Below, piece after piece: positions 33,594 to 44,825 of a stretch of DNA of 64,000 bases; position 1 is the first letter of the stretch; each line of letters begins with the position of its first letter. Source of the stretch: Pachyseris speciosa (taxonomy: Eukaryota > Cnidaria > Anthozoa > Scleractinia > Pachyseridae); contig JAEMWC010000162.1 in the NCBI GenBank assembly GCA_016490735.1, forward strand, positions 265,001 to 329,000, read 5' to 3'. Under the pieces are notes generated by a model. It was given only the letters and a program-made list of their open reading frames with translations, made no database searches and was not told the DNA's origin. Both the position numbers and the translations under genes were made by a program.

Positions 33594-33740
33594 GTTAGGG
33601 ACGGACCATTAGAAATAACCGGAGGGGGAGTGACATTTCCCAAAAAAAAATTCCTGCAAGGGAAACTTGTCAAAAAATAAAATCCTGCGAGCGGTGATAC
33701 GTAAAACAAAATTCTTGCACAGGAAGCGAGATGCATAGCA
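33594..33740. repeat. dispersed repeat, also inverted at 40630-40797
   Basis: Begins GGACGGACCATTAGAAATAA and CCGGAGGGGGAG and contains AAAAATTCCTGCA-like units. The complement, CCGGTTATTTCTAATGGTCC, ends the copy at about 40797. Confidence 0.7.
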
Positions 33741-33899
33741 CTTACGGTTATTAAAAGTATAGGATAAAGGCGAAGGTAACGTAAAACAATGCCTAAAGAG
33801 AATCGAAATTTTTGATTTGTCCTTCAGTACTTTTCTTTGAAAACAATTGTTTGATATTTCTTCATACAACAAAACATAAATAGTATAAATGGCTTGCTT

Positions 33900-34440
33900 T
33901 TTACACAGTCATCATTACCACTGTTAGTATATATCACACAACTGAATCCGTAGTGCTTTTCGCGTGCTCTGATTGGTTAACTCGGAAGTGATTAGCAAGT
34001 ACTATTCACCTCCGAGCAGCCGGAACACGAGATCTTAAAATTTCCGACCGCTTGTCGGTATAATGTCACACATAAAGTAATGTTTTGGTCCGCTAATTAT
34101 TCAGCTTGTGTGGTATATACTAAAACAATTATTCACCTCTGTGTCAGTGAAAGTGGTGGATATTTAGTTCGCCGCTTCGCAACTCGGTAAATATCCAACA
34201 CTATTCACTTTTATATTTCTTATAATACTTAATGTTCTATCAAAAATATTTTGAAATACATTTTATATCTCAAGAGAGAGATTTTATAGTATAATGATTT
34301 GTGATAGCAAAACAATATAACAATATACTGTAACATAATTTGGTTTTCTATAAAACTTTAACAACCATCAAAACAACAAAATGTATTGGATGCATTGAAG
34401 TGCCTCTGTTTCTAAATATCTGAACTAATAACAATCTATA
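33900..34440. other. AT-rich DNA before the LINE, no gene seen
   Basis: No motif or repeat family recognised. Open frames are short. Confidence 0.3.
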
Positions 34441-34614
34441 TATAGGCTTTTTGGTGTCGCGGTCATGGCGGTAAGACGTGTTTCCACGAGCTCCGCCAAC
34501 CGTCCTTGTTTTTTTGCCTTTGACTAAAATTTATATTGTCTTTGGCCAAAATTTACAGTGTAGCATCTGTGTATGTGTTGTATAAGCGTGTGTGTGTGTT
34601 TTTATAAGCAAACA

Positions 34615-35537
34615 TGGCTGAATTGAGTCAAATCAAGGAGTTGTTGAAGAATGAATTAACGCCTATCCACGCCAAGCTAGGAGGCGCCACGCAGCTCTCG
34701 GAACAGTTCACAGGATTGGCTGAGAAAACAATAAACAAACAACAGAAACAATGGACCCTAGCCCTGAAATAATGGAGCTGCGTGGTAATAAAAACCAATG
34801 AAATTAGAGGTTACTGAGAGGTGCGTGGCATCTGCAAGCTAGTTATGCTGGAGGACAACTTTAAGCAACTTACAGCCTCGTATGAATATCTTTCGGCGAA
34901 ATACGACCAGCTCCTCGAGCAGTCTAAGGGCACCAATGAGAAGATTGTTGGCCTCATCAAATCAACGAAAACTATGCAGTCAGAGATCAACTCAAACAAG
35001 GACATGGCTCTTAAAACAATGGCCGAAACCGAGGAAGTGGCTCAGTATCTCCTAAGGGATTGCCTTGAGATTTCAGGAGGGAAACCGAATGCAGAATATA
35101 GCAGCGAAAACATCGTAGAAAGTATTGGGAAGGTCCTGAATGTTAACGTCACCGAGAAAGACATTTCAGTAGTTCATCCATTGCCTTCGTACAAGAAAGA
35201 TGCGTTGCCAAAACTAATTGTGAAATTCACACGCAGGAATGTTCGTAACGAGTTTTACGCGAAAAGAAAGGTCCTCGCTGGCAAGAATCTTCCAGAGGAT
35301 CCTGTTCTCAAAAGCTTTCTTGTGGGTAAGAACATATATATTTCTGAATCACTGACTCCTCAAAGGAAAAAACTCTATGGTGACATCAATAAGTATCGGA
35401 AGAAGTTAATGTGGAAATTTATTTGGTCACATAATGGAAGGATTTATGTAAAAAAGAATGAAACCGCTACCGAACAGCACTCATTTGACAACGCTGACGA
35501 CTTCTGCAAGTTTAAAGAACGCTTTAAAGCACCGTGA
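34615..35537 (+). pseudogene. LINE ORF1 protein (coiled coil plus FP25-like nucleic-acid-binding domain)
   Basis: Starts at ATG 34615 (MAELSQIKELLKNEL). The first frame ends at a stop near 34770, and the rest is in another frame from about 34821 to 35537, so at least one frameshift is present. Residues of the second part show a helical, heptad-like stretch (LEDNFKQLTASYEYLSAKYD), then DCLEISGGKP, IVKFTRRNVRNEFY, IYISESLTPQRKKLY and WKFIWSHNGRIYV. This is the order seen in ORF1 proteins of CR1/L2-type LINEs that resemble the baculoviral FP domain. Such proteins bind element RNA as a chaperone. ORF2 follows 158 bp downstream. Confidence 0.7.
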
Positions 35538-35695
35538 TTACAAAATGCAGAGACGAGTGTCTCCTATGACCAGGTATTTTAGATTGGTAGAGAAATCGTC
35601 ACGAAGTCTCCTTCTGAGATTAGTAGTTATTTACTCACAGCTACTGTTTGACATTGTACAAGTAAATTTATTTGAACTAACGGACCGATACCAAA

Positions 35696-38600
35696 ATGTT
35701 ACTGAGTGAACTTCCCTTTTATGTTCTTAGTAATGAAGAATTTGTAAAAGAAACAGGAGCATGGGTTCACGATTCAGCTGGCTCACTACTTGAGTATAGA
35801 GATTTATTTAAAGATATTATCCCGAGCCCAGAGAAGACCGATGGTCAGGATTGTAATGAGAGCTTGGCTAGCGAGTTCATTGAATCTAATAACCACAGCG
35901 TTAAACAGTGTGGGCGTAGGTTCTATGATATCAGGAATAAAGGCTTATCTATATTACACTGCAACATCCGTAGCTTGACAAAAAACTTAACTCTTTTAAA
36001 CGTTATTTTGCAAAGTGTTAAAGAATTACCGAATATCATAGCTATTTCTGAAACAAAACTTTCAGATAGTAATCCACTAGATGTTTCAATTCCAGGCTAT
36101 TCATTTTTAGGTGCGAACTCTAAAACCTTTGCCGGAGGTGTGGGGCTACATGTGTCAGAAAATGTTAATTTTAAACGTAGAAATGATTTAGATCTTGGTT
36201 TGCTTGAGGGGCTTGAGAATTGTTGGATTGAAATTGAAAGAAACAAACAAAAGAATGTAGTTATTGGATGTATTTATAGACATCCATCCCAAAATCGTGA
36301 GTGCTTCTATCAAGCCATTAAATCTAAATTAGAGATGATAAATAACGAAGGCTGTAAGGTTCATATTACAGGTGATATAAACATTGACTTTTTTCGATAC
36401 AATACTGACAACCAAACGTCTGAATACCTTGATATGCTGCTAAGCTTGGGTTATTTACCAATAATCACTAAACCTACAAGAATTACTGACCATTCCGCTA
36501 CACTAATAGATCATATCTACACAAATGTTCCGCAAAAGGTGGTTAAATCTGGAGTCTGTCTTGCTGGAATAACTGATCATTTGCCGATTTTTTGCACTGT
36601 TGATAACAAGCTCCCAACATATGACGGGTTGAAGTATTTCAGAGATTTTTCTAGATTCAAAGATGAGCTGTTTATTAATGATCTTAACAACTTGAACTTT
36701 AACAATCTGGTTAGTTCAGATGTGAATCAAAGCATGAATAATATTATCAAAGCTCTAACAGAGATAACAGATAAGTATGCCCCTTTAAAGAAAATCTCTA
36801 ATTCACGAAAAAGGTTGTCAAAAAAACCATGGATATCAAAATGTTTGTTAGTCTCAATTAAAATGAGGCATAAGTTATTTAAATCCCATTTCCTCAGTCA
36901 AGATCATGATAAGATAAAGCAATACAAAATTTATAACAATAAACTTAACAAGCTCAAAGAACAAGCAAAAAAGAATTATTTTACAGCTCAATTTAACTTA
37001 AATAAGCACAATATAAAAGCCACCTGGGGACTAATAGGAATGTTAATCAATAGAAAAAAGAATCCAAGTTCATCTATAAATCATTTATTCTATAACAATA
37101 GGATCTACACCGATAAAAGAGACATATGTGAGCATCTCAACTCTCATTTTATAAATGTGGGCCCAAGCTTGGCTGCACAAAAAGGTGACTATGGTAACCT
37201 TAATCCAACTCAATATATCACAAGATCGTATAGTAATAGTTTTATGTTCCGTGCTATTAATGTCCAAGAAGTAAAAGACCTGACACAAAACTTGAAAATC
37301 AACAAAGCTTCAATTGACATTCCTAACAAATGTATAAAATTGGCAGTAGACCACATTAGTGAAGCCCTGACGGAAGTGTTTAACTATTCTCTTGTTCAAG
37401 GGATAATGCCCGATATATTAAAGATATTGAGAGTAACCCCTATAGAAAAAGGCGGAGATGCAACTGACCCATCTACCTTTCGTCCAATATCTACACTTTA
37501 CTCATTTGCGCAAATCTTTGAGAAGGTTGTCTACTCCCAAGTTTTAACTTATCTTGAAAAATATGATATTCTGAACAAATTTCAGTTTGGCTTCCGCAAA
37601 GGACGATCAACAGAACAGGCAATTGTAGAAATTAGTGATAATTTGAAGAAAGCCATAGACAACAATCTATACACTTGTGGGGTCTTTCTAGACTTCGCCA
37701 AGGCTTTTGATACTGTAAACCATCAAATCTTGCTTAAAACGTTAGAGGCATATGGCATAAGGGGTATTCCCTTAAAGTGGTCCACAAATTACTTGTTTAA
37801 TAGGCAACAATATGTTTCTCTTAATAGTGTTGAGTCATCAAAACAAACGATGAAATATGGTATACCACAGGGTAGTTCCCTTGGCCCTCCTTTATTCTTA
37901 CTCTATATAAATGACATTTCTAACTGCTCTGATAAACTGAACTTTAGGATTTTTGCTGATGACACTAATGTTTTTGCCTCATCACCTTCTATTCGCGATC
38001 TTGAAAAACTAATTAACGAAGAGCTGGCTAAAATTAAAGAATGATGCGATCTAAACAAGCTATATATAAATATTAAGAAAACTAATTACATGATTGTTAA
38101 TTCCCCTAACAAGAAATCAGGAAACAAATATTAAATTACCAAATAAAGATGGAAATAGTGACGTAATAGATAAAAGAGATTATCTTAAATACTTAGGTGT
38201 CTTACTTGATGAAAAGCTTTCCTGGAAGCACCACATAGCTTACGTCTGCTCTAGAATTGCCCGAAATACTGGGATTTTTAGCAAACTAAGGCATTATATG
38301 TCTCTAGCCCAATTAAAACAATTTTATTATAGTCTTGTCAATCCCTACATATCTTATGCTATTCTTGCATGGGGAAGTGGGTATAACACTCAAATTAAAA
38401 AAGTACAAACAAAACAAAACACAGTAATAAGAACAAAATTTTTGCCACTACTCATGGAAAGAACACTGAAAGTGCCGTCCCCTTTATGAACCTATTAGAT
38501 ATCCTATCAGTTAATTCTATCTTTAAATTGCAAGCACTCAAATTTGCACATCGTTGGCATAGCAAAGCACTACCAAACATCTTTGAAAACTATTTTCAGT

Positions 38601-38812
38601 ATGCTACTGATATTCATAGTTATAATACCAGATATGCCACTGATAAAAATTTTTATGAGCCGTGCACAAGAACCAACATTGGAAAACAATCTGTATCTTC
38701 AATTGTAGTTGACCTTTGGCAAGATCTTCCAATTAGCTTGAAAAATCTTAACACGTTTACCTTTCCTGGCAAATTAAAAGAATTTCTTCTTATAACTCAA
38801 TCCAGTAAGTAA
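35696..38812 (+). pseudogene. LINE ORF2: endonuclease plus reverse transcriptase, few lesions
   Basis: The N-terminal APE-type endonuclease shows LHCNIRSL, AISETKL, GCIYRHPS, HITGDINIDF and AGITDHLPIFC (catalytic D and H). The reverse transcriptase follows with VTPIEKGGD, FQFGFRKGRSTEQA, GVFLDFAKAFDTVNH, GIPQGSSLGPPLF and IFADDTNVFA. The frame is open for 782 aa to a TGA at 38042-38044, at a site where related proteins usually have tryptophan (EWCDLNK), so it looks like a TGG to TGA change. Reading continues in other frames to 38489 and 38812 through one-base indels near 38110 and 38480. The last part includes the C-terminal region (YLGVLLDEKLSWKHHI, YNTRYATDKNFYEP). The protein would nick target DNA and copy the element's RNA; this copy cannot make it whole. 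Confidence 0.9.
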
Positions 38813-39084
38813 AATCATGCCAATGACTGCCTATATATGTGCTTATTTTTTCGTCTTAGTTTTTAAATGTGTGTAGCTGTTGTTGTTTCTGTGTTGTTCT
38901 TGTTATATCTGCTACAATTTGTTTAATTAACTTTTCCTTAGCTAGGGGCTAACTAGAAAACTTAAGTTTATTTAGCCCCTAGACACCTTTAAAGTAATGG
39001 TTTAGCTTTTTTTTCCCTTTTTAAAGATCTAAATTCCTTTAAACAGTAAAAAGCAAGTAATGCTAACGAAAATCGAAGTTGCGT

Positions 39085-39310
39085 TTCTATTTAACGTTTT
39101 ACCAAAACTGGTTATTCATGTTTTAAAACACCGCTTTTTTGGTGCTGAAAATGTATAGGTTTCGTCATACCATGCTAATTTTAAATGCATTTCCAGCCAT
39201 TTCAGAGGACTTTAATTTAAAAAATTATTCCGGGGAGCATGTCCCTGATCCCCCTAGTTGACTCACGCTAACACGTTCGAAGCGAACCTCCCCAGTTGCA
39301 AACTTACTGC
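39085..39310. repeat. dispersed repeat, inverted relative to 58240-58490
   Basis: Shared segments include AAAACACCGCTTTTTTG, AAATGCATTTCCAGCCATTT, CAGAGGACTTTAATTTAAA and GGGGAGCATG, each found as complement in 58300-58440. No coding sequence. Confidence 0.7.
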
Positions 39311-40629
39311 GCGGTCCCCGCTCAACTGTGTAATGGAAATTCCCAACAATAAAATAACTGACAGTGTAATTTTGGTTTTAATATGAAATAGTAATAGTGG
39401 TCAAAATAACAAAATATACTGGATCAATTGAATTGCTACTGCTTTTTATTACGAACTATTGATATTCTGGCTCAGTTGTGAAATGTAAATTTCCACCAAT
39501 AAATAGCAGTATATTATGAGACGCGAGTGAACACGGCGAAAGAAAAGTTTTGGAGAAACTGTTTACAAGTATCAGGAAAAATAAGGAAAGAAGAGCGGCG
39601 TTGGTGACTGGGAAAATGCCTAAACTGGGTAACAGTTACAATCTGCTACGGGAAGCGTGCTACAAGGCAAGTTTGCCGATTTTTTTTTCTTTTTTTTACT
39701 GTTCATTGAATTAGAAAATAAGTAAGATTCCTTTGTGCCTTGAGCAGGTCTTTTCGGTAATAGATCACAGAAGACGGCAAAATGTCTGCAGCTCATGTGC
39801 CAAAACATATTTTTAACATCTGTGATTGATTACTGAACAGACACACGACAAATAAAAAGGAACTAAGTGGTAAACTATAATACCTGATTTTGAAGTTATA
39901 TGAATATATGAAAATCATACATCGTATATGATGCGTGATTCTCTGATTCTCTGATAATATTATAATATAAATCTTACGTAAATAGTCGTAGATTACTTAC
40001 AAAGGAAGAAATTAATAATAACTTTCATGATCCATCTTTGACAGAGAAATACAATGGATTTACAGTATAAGAAATAATGTAAAAATTACAATAAAATGAT
40101 TTCCAGACCTCACGGTTTCACCTGGAAATAATAAACAAAAATATAGATATATAAGTGTACTATACATTTAAGAATTTAGCAGCCTTGCGGCTCTTGCTAT
40201 AAAAGAGTTTGCATGTCTTTGGGTTCCAGACCTTGATATGACTACTGGACCAGGTTTGGATGGTAGATTGTAACTATGACTTATGCTTGGCTTTGAGAAG
40301 AATACTTGATTGGGATGATTGATGTCTTCTATCGTTCTTCCAATTCACGTTTTGTTGCTTCCATTCGTCTCTGCTCCAACGCTGGGAGAGATGTTCTCGA
40401 TATACCTATTATATCCGACACCTGTTTTTTTGTGTGGACTGTAAGTCGTCTGCCAAATACTGTGGTAGACCACCCCAGACTTGTGACGCATATTCAAGGA
40501 GTGGGCGGATTTTGGTACAATAAACTATAATGCCAACCTCCGTAGGCTACCTTGCTTTCCTACATTCACGTAGATGATATAATCTTGCAGGCTTTCTTCA
40601 TTATTTGTTCGACATGGTAGTTCCGACGT
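39311..40629. other. AT-rich intergenic DNA, no gene recognised
   Basis: Only short frames without motifs. A poly-T tract lies at 39680-39700. Confidence 0.3.
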
Positions 40630-40797
40630 AGGTATAAATATGTGGGAAAGAAAAAAAAATTCGTGCAAAGCTTGTGCCTCAGAAAAAAAAATCCTGCAGA
40701 CAAATGGGCTTTAAAAAAATTCATGCACCACAAATTTTTCACACCCCCCCCTCCCCCCTCCCCCTCCGGTTATTTCTAATGGTCCATCCCTTATGTC
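40630..40797. repeat. dispersed repeat, inverted copy of 33594-33740
   Basis: Ends CCGGTTATTTCTAATGGTCC preceded by a long C/T run, and contains AAAAAAATTCGTGCA and AAAAAATCCTGCA units matching the 33.6-kb copy in opposite orientation. Confidence 0.7.
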
Positions 40798-41050
40798 TAA
40801 GCTTAACGTACTACGAAATATGTTTGTTAAGCCCCGGCTCAAAGATCAAACATTGTCATCCAACATCGTGTTTGTCACACATAAAGTTTGGTGGCTAAAC
40901 GCACAACAATGTTTCACCAAACAGCGGACCAAGTGAGTCCAAAAAATGGTTTTTGCGTATTATCGCGGAAATGTTCGACGTTGTGTGGTTTATTTGGTTG
41001 CTTTTTAGCGTTTATGCACTATTTGTTTGTTAGGGTGGCTAAACAATCAC

Positions 41051-41228
41051 AGGCGCGGATCCAGGATTTTGAAATGGGGGATGAATTTTCTCCACCTCAA
41101 TCAGAGAAATCAGAGAAATCAAATATTATTTCAATATTTGAGGGATAAGAAACAAAAAAAGAAAGAAGGGGGGCTCAGAAAAAGGGGGGTGAAAATTCAC
41201 TCATTCCACCTCCCCTGGATCCGCGCCT
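41051..41228. mobile_element. 178-bp MITE
   Basis: Inverted ends AGGCGCGGATCCAGGATTTT and CCCTGGATCCGCGCCT, with G-rich/A-rich interior (GGGGGGCTCAGAAAAAGGGG). The inner flanks GATGAATTTTCTCCACCT and its rough complement extend the inverted repeat. No coding sequence. Confidence 0.8.
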
Positions 41229-41689
41229 GGATCAAACATTTGTTCGTAATACGAACGTGGACGTCTTTGATTCAGATCAAACATGGAAAGCCATTTAATG
41301 CACTATTGTGACAGGTGGCTAAACGTTCAAACATGCTCTTCCAACGATGTTGGATGAAAATATTTCATCGTTCTTAGATTTCTAAATTTGTTTTCGGACA
41401 AACACACGCGTCGACTGTATTGTTTTCTTGTAATGTTTTGAGGTTTTTGAACCACAGTCAATTCCTGTTGACTGCTCTAAACATAAAATATTGGCGCAAT
41501 GAAAGCCGTGCGGTGTTGCCTAATACCAGAAAAAATAATCGTGGAGCTCCGCTTTTAGGCTTGGCTAATTCTATATATTATCGCACTGGTGAAGAAAAAC
41601 CCATTGAAAGATACAAGGGGGGGGGGGGGATAAAAATTGAGGAACAACACAGATCGTTTCTTTCATTTAGAAAAATGTTATAGATTTTC

Positions 41690-42490
41690 TTGGACTAAAC
41701 GGCAAAGCCAAGAAGTTCGGGTTAGGGTCGTTTGACCTGAAACCTTACCGCCTCGCAAAATTTGGTGGCAAAACGGAAAATCTCGACATATCGACCCAGG
41801 AACAGCTGGAGCTGGAATTGCCCGACTTGCTTGCTTCAGATGGGGAGAGCGAGCTAAACGGTGAGTAGTTTCATTAATTAGCGATAAAATAGGCTGCATG
41901 TGTGTTTTCATTTTCTATGTCGACGTAGCAGGCTAGCAGAGTTTGACAGGTTTGGCACGTGATAGGAGTGGTCGTACTTTCGCAATCGTCAAGAAAAACT
42001 GACCACTGCCTCTGGAATTTTGTAATTTCTGTCATAATTAAAGCCAAATGCTTAGAAGTTGGACGGTGTTCTCATAGATACGTTTTCGCCGGTTCATGAG
42101 CCATTAAATGTGCGTTCATTGTAACTGTAAAATACCAATCTGATATCACAAAAAGAGCTCCGGCAGTGTATGCAAAGGCAAATCCTAACGCTGTTACAAT
42201 GAGGGTGCATTTTCCAGCCGACCAAGTTAACCCGACGCACATTGCCTCCTTAGAAAACCGCTCTGTTGCTGACGAAGGGTGCGCAATAAGTTTCGTAAGT
42301 GATACCATTGTTCCGCAACTCACGCTCGCGTCCGAGGCTGATTTCTACCAGGTAGAGGAGTACGAAGCGATTCCGATCATAGTGATGTTGATTCAGCAGA
42401 TTTTGACTCAGAAGAACTGGTCACTGGTAAACCTGTGATAACAAGGTCTGGAAGACAAGTCAAAGCGTGGATACGGTTTGATGTTTAGGC
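41690..42490 (+). pseudogene. unidentified coding remnant, possibly retroelement-derived
   Basis: Three protein-like stretches lie on the plus strand. 41690-41862 gives KKFGLGSFDLKPYRLAKFGG and DISTQEQLELELPDLLASDG and ends at GTGAGT. About 42150-42310 gives VYAKANPNAVTMRVHFPADQ. About 42357-42488 is an acidic linker ending TRSGRQVKAWIRFDV and a stop. A basic 'TRSGR' tail before a stop is common at the C-terminus of LTR-retrotransposon polyproteins. No reverse transcriptase or integrase motif was found, so the identity is open. A small host gene is an alternative. Confidence 0.3.
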
Positions 42491-42812
42491 GGTCACAAAA
42501 CGATAAGCCACGTCATTAAGGTGAATTGAAGAACTGTTACCCATGCAGCATGGATGTTATTTCAAATGTTTCATTGGGCACGGTTATCATTAAGCTTTGA
42601 AAAATACGAGTTAATATACTTTCTTGTTTTATTTGTTCTGTTTTCGTCAAAGTACCGCAGTGTACATATAGGAATGAAGATATAGACCAGATATAGTTTA
42701 CCGTGTAGTGGTAGTATATTACCACAGTTTTCTTCCCCAGAATGTTCCTGAGACTTTACAACAATGAAAATTAATTTTTAACTTTTTTAAACAATAGTAA
42801 TTAATTTTAACA

Positions 42813-42900
42813 GATCCGTTAACCGTAACGGAAAAATATTAACCGTTAGCCTTAAAAAAGCCAAAATATTAACCGTTAGCCGTAAAAGACACTAACCATT
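42813..42900 (+). repeat. short tandem repeat (AATATTAACCGTTAGCC units)
   Basis: About three imperfect copies of AAAATATTAACCGTTAGCC spaced 30-40 bp. Confidence 0.6.
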
Positions 42901-43098
42901 GAGACCGTCTACTGTGCATTGCTCATGGCCATAACTAGCACACATTATTAGATTGTGTTACCCACCATCTTTGACAAGTCTTCTATCATGTCACGTTCCT
43001 TCGTTGTTCGACCAAACATTCACAATTATATTGGCCGTTTCGGAGTTGCGCAGAGAACTGGGGCGAGTTTCAAATTTTAACTAATCGATAAATTGACC

Positions 43099-43155
43099 AA
43101 CCTCGTTCCCAGGGCTTTTCTCCTCTCGGCGGAGAAAAGCCCTGGGAACGAGGTT
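43099..43155. mobile_element. 57-bp hairpin element with 10-bp target duplication
   Basis: Arms 43099-43123 and 43131-43155 are perfect 25-bp complements (AACCTCGTTCCCAGGGCTTT...), with a 7-nt loop. TAAATTGACC lies on both sides (43089-43098 and 43157-43166), which looks like a target-site duplication. It interrupts the left end of the larger TIR element. Confidence 0.8.
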
Positions 43156-43173
43156 GTAAATTGACCACATCAC

Positions 43174-43891
43174 ATGAAAGATAACTTCCGCACTATTAGA
43201 TCTGCCAGTGACTGTGTGCTGTTTCAAGGTGATATTCATAACCTGGTTGACTGGAGTGATGTTTGGAAGAAGACGAGGAAGCGCAATCCAATAATTTATG
43301 ATTACAATATGAGAGGAAAGGCACTTAAGAGAGTGGAGGCTCAGCGTGACCTTGGCGTTCTCATCACTTGTGATGCTCGATTCAATGAGCACATCTACGC
43401 CCAGGTGAACATAGCTAATAAGATGTTAGGTTTTATCCGTCGTTCACTCAGCAGCAGGAGCGATCAGTTTCTGCCAACTTTTAGATCTCTCTACGTGGCC
43501 GCTTGTACGTTCTTCTACCTAATTCTATGACTTACAATGAACGCCTTCAGCAGCTCAATCTTCTCCATTGGTGTACCAAAGAGAAGTTAAAGACATAACA
43601 ACATTTTATAAACTGAAGGGTGGTTACTATAACTATTCAGCTGAAAGATCTTTTGACTTTTGCTCAGACAAAAGATTAAGGTCATACTCTAGTAATAAGT
43701 TAAAAATTAACCAAGTCAGAACCGAATTATTCAAAGGCACTTTTTTCAATAGATTACCCTATTTATGGAACAACCTGCCTGAAAAACTCAGGACCTCTAA
43801 TTTGAGCCTATCGTTATTTAAAAAACATTGTAATGAGTTCTATAAAAAGAAGAGCTTCGACCCTGACCACCCGCATGCCACTTGGATGTAG
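43174..43891 (+). pseudogene. LINE ORF2 C-terminal fragment (CR1-like)
   Basis: Frames give SDCVLFQGDIHNLVDWSDVW, KRVEAQRDLGVLITCDARFN and NKMLGFIRRSL, then from 43568 YNYSAERSFDFCSDKRLRSY, FFNRLPYLWNNLPEKLRTS and LSLFKKHCNEFY before the stop at 43889. This is the usual C-terminus of CR1/jockey-type ORF2 proteins. A deletion after DVWKK removes the 'FN..KC' part and a frameshift lies near 43530. No catalytic RT motif is included. Confidence 0.75.
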
Positions 43892-44252
43892 TGATCGATG
43901 TAACAATTACTTTCTGATTAGATTAATCTAGGATATGACATATTAGCAATTATAGTTTTTACATTTAAGATATAATTTAAATGTTTGATGGTTTTAGAGA
44001 GACCAAGTTATGGACTTTAAAACATAGTTCAAAATCCATACAAACGTCTCTAATTTTGGGGCTACGTCTCCAAAACCATATAAACTCTTAAAAATATTTT
44101 TCAGTTTTGTGACAAGTACTGTAAAATTCCGTCATGCACCTACTATTTGGAGGTAACTAAGGTGGAAATACTGGAAAATACTTTAGCAAGGACCACCGTT
44201 GCAAAATAGAAGAGCCGGATCCTGTAATAGATCTAACCAGCTATAAAATTGT

Positions 44253-44361
44253 AAACTAGAAAACGGTAAAAAACAAGCAAGGCTGGTTACACGGCTAGGA
44301 ATATATGTATTTAACCTAGCCGTGTAACCAGCCTTGCTTGTTTTTTACCGTTTTCTAGTTT
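44253..44361. repeat. perfect 47-bp inverted repeat with 15-nt loop
   Basis: Arms 44253-44299 and 44315-44361, beginning AAACTAGAAAACGGTAAAAA, pair without mismatch. Perfect arms of this length in otherwise decayed DNA imply a recent origin or ongoing correction. Confidence 0.9.
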
Positions 44362-44825
44362 AAAGTGGAAATCACTTTTTTCCATTTTCAAGAATATCAG
44401 ACAAATACAAATTGGTCAAATGGCCAATCTCAACTTTGTCTTTCATGTAATGGTGTCTATTATTTATCGATTGGTTAAAATTTGAAACTCGCCCCAGTTC
44501 CCTGCGCAACTTCGGACTGGCCTATCTTAAATTTACACGACAACCATTTACCCAAGAAAACGATCAAATCCGAAAAAGGCACAGTGTTTAATGCACCTAT
44601 TCTTAGCAATAAAATGTTACCGTGCCAGTTAGCTAAAGTCGCCATGTGGCATTGAAATTAGTTTTCCCCAAAGAGCACAACGGATCACCCCGTTTCAATC
44701 CCCACCCCACCTCCCCCTCAAATTAAGAGAGAGCGCAACCTGGGTTCTAATGCTGGGGCCCTTCCCTTTTCCCGTCATAACATAATCATAACATAGTCAT
44801 GGTCGGCAGGTCGTAGTTCATTCCA

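Larger units (their letters stand above)
34440..39000 (+). mobile_element. near full-length two-ORF LINE (CR1/jockey-superfamily type)
   Basis: The unit has a 5' non-coding stretch, an ORF1 (34615-35537), a 158-bp spacer, an ORF2 (35696-38812) and a 3' non-coding region with a small inverted repeat (TTAGCTAGGGGCTAAC and TTTAGCCCCTAG, 38938-38982). The ends are not sharply defined: no target duplication was identified, so both boundaries are estimates. It is the least decayed retroelement in the window apart from the Penelope-like element at the right end. ORF1 and ORF2 are each broken only by a few mutations, which points to recent activity of its family. Confidence 0.8.
43031..44523. mobile_element. 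TIR-bounded composite containing a LINE tail and two hairpins
   Basis: Inverted ends of about 60 bp: left TTGGCCGTTTCGGAGTTGCG and on to GGGGCGAGTTTCAAATTTTAA; right the complement at 44465-44523. Similarity continues inward past a small hairpin insertion (CATGAAAGA near 43175 and 44440). The interior holds the end of a LINE ORF2 (43174-43891) and a 47-bp perfect hairpin (44253-44361). Confidence 0.7.
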
